From assembly GCA_023105745.1 (NCBI GenBank), contig JALGQZ010000007.1:3579592-3643591 (forward strand): 64,000 nucleotides of DNA. Reading direction: 5' to 3'. Below the pieces are notes generated by a model, which was not told the origin of the DNA, made no database searches, and saw only the letters and a list, made by a program, of their open reading frames with translations. The translations under genes were made by a program, and so were the position numbers. This DNA is from Austropuccinia psidii (taxonomy: Eukaryota; Basidiomycota; Pucciniomycetes; Pucciniales; Sphaerophragmiaceae). Positions 43,036 to 54,302 of this stretch are shown one piece after another (position 1 is the first letter of the stretch; the number at the start of each line of letters is the position of its first letter).

Positions 43036-44280
43036 CTATTGCTCCTGGTTGGCTAGGAGGCATCTCATGTCCTCCGACTTAAATCTAATTTTTTTGTGTT
43101 TTAATTCAATTTTCATTCTTTTTCTCTGTGCTTTATACCTTCTGAAGTGAGATAGGAAATGTCTCACAGCTTTGGTGTGATTGCATTCGTCACAAAGAGG
43201 GTCCCCTCGTGCCCCAATTTGATGTAGGTATGCATGTAAAACCACGTATTCACTATGAATTTGGTTCAAAACTGAGGTAATTGCCTTCTCCTGCGTATTC
43301 AATTGCTTGTTGAATTTTTTGGGGGAAAATTTGACCTTTAGTCTCTTGTTTTCTTCAGGCATGAAGTCATCTGGTGTGTTCTCCTTAATAATTTTTTGTT
43401 TGATTTTGGTTTTGCTGTGAGGTACTGTTTGTTGTTGGGTTGATGGATTCGATGCAGCGTTCTTCACCTTGTTTTTGAGCTTTTCATTTCCTTCTATTCC
43501 CTATGGCCAGTGCACCATGTTAGATTAACTGTTGCCAATTTGGATAGGGGTAATAACTTGTTACTAATTTTGAGGTACAAGTGTTGACCCATTGATGGCA
43601 GTGTTGGGTTTGCCACCATCCTTAATTCCCCCTGATTGACACAAAAAAAGTGTGATTTGTGCATCAGTTCTTTTCTATCTCTTTTTGAGTAAAGTTCCCT
43701 CCTTATCAGTCCTATTGCTAATTTAAGTCCTACAAGTTCCAATTCAAAGCTGGTTTCTGGGGTTGTTTCCATGATGTATCTTGTTACTGTTAATCCCAAT
43801 GGCATTTCAACTGCTGCAGCCCCTTTGCCTTTGCCTGGTATGTCTGACCCATCTGTAAATATTTGAGTGTCCTGTGGTGTTCTATCTCTTACCCATTGTT
43901 TAACTTTGTCTGTGGCTTCCTCTTATCTTATCTCTATGTTCTTGATTGGTAGGAGTTTCCTCCATGATTTTTTTTGTAATGGGGCTATGAACTCTGGCTT
44001 TGGGGTAATTTGTGCTGCCATCTTTTCTTTCTGGATTAGTTTATGGATCAAGGATGATTATGAGCTTACTGTTCAATGTAGTTCCATTATTATCCTGGCT
44101 TTCACAGTGTAGGTTTCCTCCTTTCTTGCAAGTCATAGTGTCATATTGTGTGTTGATAAGATCTATTTTAACTCACTTTATCTCTTCAGGAATATTAGTT
44201 GCATGGGTTTTAGGGAGCCCATTACCATTCTTGATGCTGTTTTGTATGCCTTTTCAATTATGGGCTTGACATTTTTCTGT
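43036..44280 (-). pseudogene. LINE (non-LTR retrotransposon) fragment: RNase H and C-terminal zinc motif
   Basis: The minus strand reads IFTDGSDIPGKGKGAAAV (RNase H start), LELVGLKLAIGLI, and TWCTGHREIEGNEKL across a small frameshift, then HAYLHQIGARGDPLCDECNH ending at 43036. These are the features of a LINE ORF2 C-terminus with RNase H and a trailing Cys/His motif. Upstream, at 43870-44280, is a decayed reverse transcriptase tail with stops (LPKTHATNIPEE). The 5' part is absent; the family A LTR block begins at 44286. It most resembles fungal RNase H-bearing LINEs such as the Tad group. Confidence 0.7.
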
Positions 44281-44285
44281 GTTGA

Positions 44286-46832
44286 TGTAAGGTGTGGGTA
44301 TGAAACTTTGATTAAAAATCAAGTGCTTTTCCTGTCCTCAAAATTTGTATAAGGTAAAAATCAATTAAAAATAGTAAGAGATATTATTTTGAAGAGAAAA
44401 CACACCAATTTTATTGTTTATAACTTTATTAGTATAAAACAATAATATTATAAAAATTTATTGTTTTACCAAAAAGAAAAATTTATCCAAAAATACTCTA
44501 CAAGAGATATTTAAGGCTACGACAGAAATTTCTTCAAGAGCAATTTCAATTGGAATTAATTGATCAAAGGACTGCAAGCAATTAATTAAAGAACAAAGTC
44601 TTTAAAAAGAGTATTAAAGAGAAAACACGCCCAAAAGTGACCAGAGTGAATTTGGAAACAAAGTGACAAAGTTTACAGCAATGAAAGATGCTTTAATTGA
44701 CTTTTGGGGTGGTTCAGGGGTAAAGATGATTATAAGAGTTACAAACAATAATTATAATAATTTTTTCACGTGTTTAAAAGTTTTAAAATGATTTAATAAA
44801 GGTGTTTGGGATCTTTTATTGATTGGTTTAACAGTGTTTAAACTAATTATCAAAGGAGAAGATTCTAACATGAAGAGAAAAGTGGGGCAAAGAAGACATT
44901 CTTTTATAGCCATCAATTTTCTTACTCCAAAAGTAAAATTTACTCTTGTCAGTCGTGAAAAAAAGTCTGAAAACAGAAAAGCCAATTATGGAATCATTGA
45001 ACCCTGGTTTATACCAAAAAGGTGCTGGTTTAAGCCATTTTTAGCCATTTTTAACCATTTTAGACCCTTAAATCTGCCATTACTATAGTAATACCAGGTC
45101 TAGAGCCTTCAAACCATGTCAGAATGTGTGTAAGAGGCATAGAAACCAGTTAAAACTGTTTTTACTAGCATTTTTTTAACTTGAGGGTAGTTTTAACCTC
45201 TTGGCAGCAGTTAAAACCATCCAGGTTTGTATCAAAACCTCATCATCAATTGGGTCACAGACCCTGTGACTCAATTCCAGGCTAAAAGTGATGAACTTTT
45301 GCGTGAATTTTGACATCTCACGCCTGTCAACAAGGAATTTGGGGGTCTGGCTCCCCCTTAGAGCCAGAGTTCCTTTGCCCCCCCAATTTATTTTTTCCTT
45401 TTATTCCTCATCATGTAATATAATTGTAATTTACATATGTAATTCAATTGAATTGCACAGTACAAAACAGTAATAATTGATACCTCATATGTAAATTAAA
45501 GCTCACTTATGCAATACACATGCACATTTTGACCTTTCAATTCAATTCAATTTAAAATACTTCAATTCCTCATAACTTCTAAACTAAACACAACACCTCA
45601 ATTTTAACACAAAAATTGATGGTTAACACCACTGGTGGTGTGAATTAAATTAAAGTTTTGAGGATGTTTAACTTTTGTATTGAAAATACTAAAAACTTAA
45701 TTTAAGCTTATTTAGAGTTTAGTTACAGGTTTAGACCAAAAAGGGCTGGTTTAAGCCATTTTTAGCCATTTTAGACCCTTAAATCAGCCATTACTATAGC
45801 AATACCAGGCCTAGAGTCTTCAAAACACGTCAGAATGTGTGTAAGAGGCGTAGAAAACAGTTAAAACTGTTTTTACTATGGTTGTTTTATCTTAAGGGTA
45901 GTTTTACCCTCTTGGCAACAGCTAAAACTACCCCAGTTGGTATCAAAACCTCATCATCAATTGAGTCCACAGACCCTGTAACTCAATTCCAGGCCAAAAG
46001 TGATGAACTTTTGTGTGAATTTTGACATCCCACGCCTGTCAGCAAGGATTTTGGGGGTCTAGCTCCCCCTTAGACCTGGAGTTCCTTTCCCCCCCCCAAA
46101 TTTAATCTTTCCAATTTATTTTTCCTTTAATTCCTCATCATGTATTATACTTATAATTTACATATGTAATTCAATTCAATTGTACAGTAAAATACAGTAA
46201 CAATTGACACCTCATATGTAAATCAAAGTTCACTTATGTAATACATGCGCACATTTTGACATTTCAATTGAATTCAATTGAAAATACTTCAATTCCTCAT
46301 AACTTCTAAACTAAACACAACACTTCAATTTTAACACAAAAATTGATGGTTAACACCACATGTGGTGTGAATTAAGTTAAGGTTTTGAGGATTTTCAAAT
46401 TTTGTATTGAAAATACTAAAAACTTAATTTAAGCTTATTTAGAGTTGAGTCACAAGAATTTCACTCAGAGGTGACCCCACCTGATTTTTTATGAGGAATC
46501 CAATGGTGAAATAATTTTCATGTGTTTATTCATTGGATAAAAAGTTATAATAATTTTTATTTAACTTTTTTCCAAATTTATTTATTTTTTCACAATTTTG
46601 TTAAAATTTTATTTTTACTTAATTTTTTCAAGTATAAATGTAATTTTATACTTACAGAATTTAATGTATTTTTATTTTTAAATTGTAATTAATTTTTCAT
46701 TTTTAATATGATTTTATATTTATATTCTGATTTTTATTTTAATAATGTAAATAAATTCATTTGATTTATATTAATATGTTATTTTTGTATTTGTGGTCTT
46801 TTGCGTATATGAAATTACCTCTCAGGCTCACA
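44286..46832 (-). repeat. Mosaic family A LTR (2547 bp) with a 722-bp duplication
   Basis: The sequence from 45006 to 45727 restarts at 45728 and runs again to 46449. The first unit is closest to the LTR at 46833-48357, the second to the LTR at 56761, so this is a fusion of two LTR subtypes and not a simple duplication. Flanks gttga (44281) and aatca (46833) do not match. Confidence 0.75.
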
Positions 46833-48357
46833 AATCAATTGAAGAACAGAGTCTTCAAAAAGAATATTAAAGAAAAAACAGACCCAAAAGTGACCAGAGT
46901 GAATTTGGAAACAAAGTGACAAAGTTTACAGCGATGAAAGATGCTTTAATTCACTTTTGGGGTGGTTCAGGGGTAAAGATGATTATAAGAGTTACAAAAA
47001 ATAATTATAGTAATTTTTTCACGTGGTTAAAAGTTTTAAAATGATTTAATAAAGGTGGTTGGGATCTTTTATTGATTGGTTTAACAGTGTTCAAACTAAT
47101 TATCAAAGGAAAAGATTCTAACATGAAGAGAAAAGTGGGGCAAAGAAGACATTCTTTTATAGCCATCAATTTTCTTACTACAAAAGTAAAATTTACTCTT
47201 TTCAGTCGTGAAAAACAGTCTGAAAACAGAAAAGCCAATTATGGAATCATTGAAGCCTGGTTTAGACCAAAAAGGTGCTGGTTTAAGCCATTTTTAGCCA
47301 TTTTTAACCATTTTAGACCTTTAAATCTTCCATTACTATAGTAATACCAGGTCTAGAGCCTTCAAACCATGTCAGAATGTGTGTAAGAGGCATAGAAACC
47401 AGTTAAAACTGTTTTTAATAGCATTTTTTTAACTTGAGGGTAGTTTTACCCTCTTGGCAGCAGTTAAAACCATCCAGGTTTGTATCAAAACCTCATCATC
47501 AATTGGGTCACAGACCCTGTGACTCAATTCCAGGCTAAAAGTGATGAACTTTTGCGTGAATTTTGACATCTCACGCCTGTCAGCAAGGAATTTGTGGGTC
47601 TGGCGCCCCCTTAGAGCCAGAGTTCCTTTGCCCCCCCAATTTATTTTTTGTTTTTATTCCTCATCATGTAATATAATTGTAATTTACATATGTAATTCAA
47701 TTGAATTGTACAGTACAATAAAGTAATAATTGATACCTCATATGTAAATTAAAGCTCACTTATGCAATACACATGCACATTTTGACATTTCAATTGAATT
47801 CAATTTAAAATACTTTAATTCCTCATAACTTCTAAACTAAACACAACACCTCAATTTTAACACAAAAATTGATGGTTAACACCACTGGTGGTGTGAATTA
47901 AATTAAAGTTTTGGGGATGTTTAACTTTTGTATTGAAAATAATAAAAACTTAACTTAAGCTTATTTAGAGTTGAGTTACAAATATTTCACTCAGAGGTGA
48001 CCCCACCTGATTTTTTATGAGGAATCAAATGGTGAAATAATTTTTATATGTTTATTTATTGGGTAAAAAGTTATAATATATTTTAAATAAATTTTTACCA
48101 AAAATATTTTAATTTCATAATTTTTATTAAAAATTAATTTTTACATAATTTTTACAAGTAAAATGAACTTTCATAATTTTAATTTCATTGTAATTTTATT
48201 TTTGATTTATAATTAAGTTTTGATTTTTAAATATAAATCTGTATTGATATTGTAATTTTTACTTTTATAATATAAATAAATTTATTTTATTTATATTTGT
48301 ATTTTAATTTATCATTTGTGGTCTTTTGGGTATATAAAAATACCTCTAAGGCTCACA
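46833..48357 (-). repeat. A3 3' LTR, truncated
   Basis: Family A LTR sequence starting internally at aatcaattgaagaac and ending ggctcaca. It is followed by the purine tract (48358-48370, TAGGGGGAGGGAA on the minus strand). Confidence 0.85.
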
Positions 48358-48380
48358 TTCCCTCCCCCTAATAAAGAATA

Positions 48381-51238
48381 TTACTTTGTAATATTTTTAT
48401 TTCTAGTGTGCCTGAACCTTCTGAGAAGTTTAGTAGCGTCAGGTATGTCCTTTTCTGGAAACCATTCATCTTCACTAGTTGGTTCACCATACCTAACAAG
48501 GTATTCCCTTACTTTGTTGATTGTCAACTTTCTTTCTTTGAGAACTTTGGCAATTCTCTTACTACCAGATGGCTCAACAGGAGGTATAGCTTGGGGAATT
48601 TTATTCCTCAATGGAAATTTTTCAGCATCACTAGATTTATATGGCTTTATCAAGCTCACTGGAAATGTAGGATGCTTATTGCTAAGTTCTTCAGATAACT
48701 CTACTTCAACAGCATTTTCTTCATGGAGGGCCTTAATAACAAAAGGTCCTGCAAAGGAGTCTTTCAGCTTTTTACATCCTTTGATGTTATTTAAGTTAGT
48801 GGTGGATACAAGAACTAAGTCCCCCACTTTGAAATCTGGTTTTTCATGTGATTTATCCCATTTGTCCTTAGCATATGCAAAAGAGTCCTCCATGCACCTT
48901 ACTGCATGCTTTGTAGTTTTGTCTAGCATTCCCTTGAAGCTAGCAGCTGTGGGATGTATTTCAATAAAATCTTTCCTCAAGGAATCTTGGGGTAATTTGG
49001 GGTTCCATCCTTTTTCTAGAATAGCAGGAGTTTGATTGGTACTGGCATGGATTGATGTTTTATATGCAAATTCCAGTGCTGGAAACAGAGTACACCAATC
49101 ATGGGTAAATACATCACAATCTTTGAATTCAAGGCCATATGCACAAAATCTTCTTACCATGTCCTCTAAGGTTTGGATCATCCTGACAGCCAGTCCATCA
49201 GTTTGTGGGTGGTAGGCTGTAGAGAAAGACAGCTTAGTGCCAAATAATTGGTGAAGATTTGTCCATAGTGCTGAAGTGAATCTGGGATCCCTACCACTAA
49301 TGATATTTGTAAATATTCCAGCCCATGACACTACTCTATTCCATATCAAAAGGGCTGTATCCATGGCTTTATCCTCCTTGTGACATGGTAAAAAGATTGG
49401 AGTTTTACTGAATCTGTCCACAATTACTAGGCAAGCATTATAACTTCTGTCACCTCCTGGTGGTAGTCCAGTTACCCAATCCATATGGACAATTTCCCAA
49501 GGTCTGCTTGGTTCTTGGATTTTTATCATATTTCCAAGTCTCTTGGCAGTGGATTTATTTGCCTTTTGGAATCTGTCACAGGTTTTGCAATACTCTGCAA
49601 CATCTTTCTGCCGCATTGGCCACCATATGCAGGTCTTTACTTTCTCTCTTGTTTTGTCTTCAGACAGATGTCCTGAAAAGGGGATATCATGGCATTCTTT
49701 GAGTACAATATTGATTAATGACCTGTCCACAACTGTCATGACACATGTGTGCTTGGTCCTGTGGTAAATTATACCATCCAGTAGGTGAAATCTTCCTCCA
49801 TCATAGGATTTTTTCCATACTTCATCCAAGGAATGTATTAGAGAGTTGTCTTTACAGTATTTGTTAAGTAATTGGCATAAAATGCTACAATTTGTATCTT
49901 GAGTGTAACTATTTCTGACTTCTTCAATGAAGGTGGTGTTCAAGTCTGTAACACATATTCCTTCTGTTGAGATTTGTGGTAAAGCTTCTTCTGGCACATA
50001 AGCAGGATTATAAATATTATTTGGTAATGGCCATCTGCTTAGTCCATCTGCATTATTATGAATATTCCCATCCTTATGAACAATAGTCATATTGCCTCTG
50101 TATTCTTGTATGGCTATTTGCCATCTGAGCATATGTCTGTTGGGTGTTTTCATTTTTAAAAGTGATTTGATAGCTGTACAATCTGTCATCACCTCAAAAA
50201 CACATCCCTCCAAGAAGTAGTTTAATTTTTCCAAGCCCCAGAAAAGGCATAGACATTCCATTTGACTTGCTCCATATCTGGCTTCAGTTGGTTTGATTTG
50301 CCTGGATATGAAACATATGGGTCCTTCTACATGTTTATCATTTATGATCTGAGCTTGGTGAAGTGCAGCACCCAGAGCATCCCCTGATGCATCAATATAC
50401 AATTTGAAAGGCAATTTAAAGCCTGGCATCAATAAGAGTGGAGCAGTGGTCAAGACTTCTCTTGGATACCCAAAAGCTTTGACTCTGTCAACAGTCATTT
50501 CAAATACTGTGTATTTGTCACATAATTTATAAAGTGGTCTTGCTATTGATGAAAAATCTTTGATGTGTTGCCTGTAATATCCTGCAAAACCTAAGAATGA
50601 CTGAATTTCTTTCTTGTTCTGATGCATGGGTTTTAGCAATACTGCTGCAACTTTGTTTTTGTCAATTCCAAGGGACAAACCAGATACAGCATTTCCTAGC
50701 GCATTAAGTTCTTTAAATACAAAATGGAATTTCTTCAAGGAGATTTTCATGTTTACTGATTTAATTTTTGTCAAAACTCTGGACAATCTGTACATGTGGT
50801 CCTCCCAAGTCTTGGAACAGAAAATAATGTCATCAATGTAAATGATTAACCATCCCTCTGAGAGTTCTTCACGGAAGATTTCATTCATCATCCTTTGGAA
50901 GTATGAAGGTGCAATTTTGATACCAAAGGGCATCCTCAAGTATTTGTACACTCCACAATGAACAAAAATTCTCAAGTACTTTCTTGCTCTTGGTGTCACC
51001 ACATTTTGATGGAATCCTTTAAGGGTATCCATAGTGGTTATATACACTTCTTGAGATATTTGAGTAAGGGCAATTTAGATTTTGGTATTGGGTATCCGTC
51101 TGCAACAGTATAAGTGTTCAGAGATCTAAAGTCCCCAACTATTCTGGATTTTCCATTATGCCATGCCACTATGACTGGTGTAGTTATTTCTACTTCTTCA
51201 TCATGGCCAACGTTTCTTATTACACCAAGGTTTAGAAG
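48381..51238 (-). pseudogene. A3 pol: RT, RNase H, integrase, chromodomain (888-codon open frame)
   Basis: The open frame 51047-48381 begins inside RT; a one-base loss near 51083 separates it from the part up to the stop at 51239. Visible motifs: [12 protein letters not shown], the catalytic [10 protein letters not shown], RNase [12 protein letters not shown] and TDCTAIKSL, and the integrase zinc domain [10 protein letters not shown] ... CKTC. In the core, [11 protein letters not shown] is normal, but the second site reads ISGRDPRFT (Asp to Gly) and the third DGLAVRM (Glu to Val), so integrase is inactive. It ends with [15 protein letters not shown], a chromodomain-like module. Confidence 0.9.
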
Positions 51239-52246
51239 TTAATTGATATGAGTTTCCAGAGCTTCTCTTGACTTTGGACTTTCTGGGTATGCAGGTCTTC
51301 TAAAGAGTGGTGGATGAGGTCTTTCAATATTAAGAATGATATCAACTTCATGACCAATAATTGCTCCTAGAGGTTCTTTGTCTGAAGAAAATGCTCCTCT
51401 GTGGTCATACAAAAGGGAAGAAACTTCATTTTCTTGTTTATCAGTCAGATGAAGGCTTATTTCAGCCTCATTTAACTGTTCAGATTTGAATTTCTCCAAT
51501 TGTAAGGTGACTGGTGATACTTTATTTACTATAATTTATCTTTTAAATGGTAAAAAGGCAAATTTCTGATGCTTATTGTCTTGAATAGTCAAGTATCTGT
51601 CTTTGTTGTTATGTAAATCTATTCCATACATGATTAAATAGTCATTTCCCAATATAAACTGGGTACTAGAGCAATTTTCCATAACAACCAATTCAACTGT
51701 GATTCTCAAGTTCCCATTAATGTGCGGGAATATGAAATTGGTCTCAAAAATTCCTAATGCTTTCATTGGATTACTTGCACTATTGAAATTTATACCATCA
51801 ATTGGCAACAATTGGTCTTGCAAATTTGGTACACAAGTCTTAAGAAAAGATTTTCCAACACAAGAGTAGAAAGCTCCTGGGTCAAGCAAAGGTTTGGTGG
51901 GCTTGTTGTCAATCACCACTTCTGTTATACAGGAGTTACCAGCTGTATAACCTTTCCCTCTGTTTGGTTTGGTTTTCATAAGTTGTGCATCTTGAACTTT
52001 TGATAAATCAAGTTGAACATTGCTCAATTGTGGCAAGTGGGAATAAGATTCCATGATGTCAAAAGTGGCATTGATATGTTCTATATCTTTTGAAGATTCA
52101 GAAAATATGGATGAATTATCATCTGAATTGTCTTTAATTATGTCATCTTTTTCAACATCAGGTTCCTTTTCAATGTCAATTTCGTTGATTTCCCCCTTTT
52201 TGGACATGTATTGGCTAACCAGGTGGTGCTTTGGCAAATATGGCAC
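51239..52246 (-). pseudogene. A3 pol: protease and RT N-terminal region
   Basis: The frame 52246-51536 holds an acidic linker and the protease with KPLLDPGAFYSCVG; the active site is DPG and not the usual DSG or DTG. A CAA-to-TAA type stop at 51538-51536 (after LPFKR) is followed by 51499-51239 with the RT N-terminal segment (ERPHPPLFRRPAYP) and another stop at 51241-51239. Confidence 0.8.
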
Positions 52247-54302
52247 TTTCTGACTGTATCTTCAGATTTATACTTAAAATTATTAGAATTTTCTTTGGGG
52301 TTTTTGTCCACAGAATCTTTCCAAGGTGTATTAAACCATATTTTGAGATTCACCCTACTAGAACAAATTTTGGTTCTGGTGGTTACTTCTTCTAATATAT
52401 TGATGATATCCTCTGCTGAAGATTGTTCAGTAGTCCTGCTTTTGACAGCATGATCTAATTCACCTTCACATCGTCTCAGAATTGTCCTGTGGATCATAGA
52501 TTCTGACATGTCAGGATACAATGCTGTTAATCTGTCTTTTTTTGGCAAACCCATGGTAAAGCTTTGTCTTTATCAGCATTAAATTTGGCAGATTCAAATG
52601 CTGTTTCCACTTTAAACCTCCAAGCATCATTGGCCCATTTGTTGATAATTTGGGTTTTCCACCAAATCCAACTCTGGTGTCCATGTGCTTGCTTCAATTT
52701 GATATACCATCTGTGAGCTGATTTGGTAAACAAGGTGTTGAACCTGGCTGTTACCAATCTGTGTGGTAATTCAAAGTCTTCTTTGATCATGTCAATACCT
52801 CTGATGAATTCCATATGGCCATACTCTCCTTCACCACTGAAGTGAGGCCATTCCTTAAGTTTTGGAACTTCTTTCAAGAGTACTTGGCCCATTTTTGGTT
52901 CCAAGTTATGAAAAGAAATATAAAATTCATTTTTTAATTGAGAATTTTCAATATCCATGACCTGTGGATTGGGAATCGCTGTACCCTCATTTTGATTCAG
53001 AGGTGTAGACATTCTTGGTAAGGTGTTTAGTAGTTGTTCAATATCATTCATTTTACTATTTTTACACCTTTGTGAATTTCTTAATTCATCTTTTAAGCTT
53101 TTTATAGAGGTTGTTACATTCTTTTTATGATCATCCTCTTTATATGTCAGCTCATGCCATAATTCTGTTTGTTTAGTATTATCAGATATAACCTCATTTA
53201 ACTTTATTGTTAATTTTGATATTTCCTCTTTTGAGGTATCAAAACACTTTTTAAAGCCAATTATATCTGTCTTTACTTTGGTGAATGATTTTGAAATATA
53301 ATCAAGAGCTTTCTTATTATCCTCTTTGATATTATTTCTAGCTTGTTTTCTTCTTGTTTCAATCATGTCATCAACATTGAATTGAGAATATTTGTCTGTA
53401 AATTCCTTAATAATGGCAGATTGTTCATTTATCTTATTTCCAAAAGAATTATTATCATTAGAAGTTTTAATTGTTCTTAAAACTTTTTCAAAACATTTAA
53501 GTGTATCATTTATTTGGCTCAGACTCAAGTTATTTGTTTTAAGACTGTCACAAATTGATGTATTTTTATCAGAAAGATGACTTTTCACGTCAGAAATAGC
53601 TTTATACAACTCTGGAATTCAATCAAAAGTATCTGAAATCATTTTTGATATTTTAATCTGGCTTCCTCCTTCTTTTGTAATTCCATCATGGTTCTGGCCA
53701 TCTGAAATACATTTTGCATGGCATCGTGTTGAATCTTTAGGATTCTGTAGCCCTGTCTGTAAGGCTTTGGGGCTGGTGCCTTCCCTTTGCCCTTGTTTGG
53801 AGTTTGTGGCTGCTTTTTCACGTTGAAAGTGATTCTGCTGGAAGCTGGGGCTGTTTTTGGCACTGGTTTGGGTGGTGGAGGGTTGTTTTTCCTCAATTCT
53901 AGTGTCAAAAGCATCATGTTTTTCTTCTCCATCAATGGATGCCATCCATTGAGCAATTTGCAAGTATTGGAATGGACCAGGAATTTTCTCACAGTCAGGT
54001 AAGAATTCAAGCAATTCTTCCACAGGTCTGCAAGGATCTGGTTCTCCTTGAACTGAAGTGCATTGTTGTATGCACTGTGTCTGGCTTTGTATATGTCCAC
54101 TGAGGCTTGTTGTGGCGGTGTCAGCTCTTTTTGAAGGTAAAATGGTATTATCAGCTTCAGAATGACCCATTTCAGTTGTTTGGAAGTTATCAACTGACCC
54201 TTTTCCTTCTGTACCTGATTTGCCTCTGCCATAATAACGTCTATGACCTTTCTGGGAGCTTCTTGAGGGGTTATACCTGGCTCCTGACTTGGTTGAAGGC
54301 AT
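52138..54302 (-). pseudogene. A3 gag, with in-frame stop and A-run shift
   Basis: It begins MPSTKSGARY at 54302. A TGA near 53618 interrupts it, then 53609-52527 encodes a long coiled-coil-like region and the Gag domain (KEWPHFSGEGEYGHMEF, HRWYIKLKQAHGHQSW). At A AAA AAG (52542-52536) the reading moves to -1 and continues from 52536 to 52138 with a zinc knuckle CHICQSTTWLANTC in which the His is Trp. A further shift near 52190 leads into the protease frame. Confidence 0.8.
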
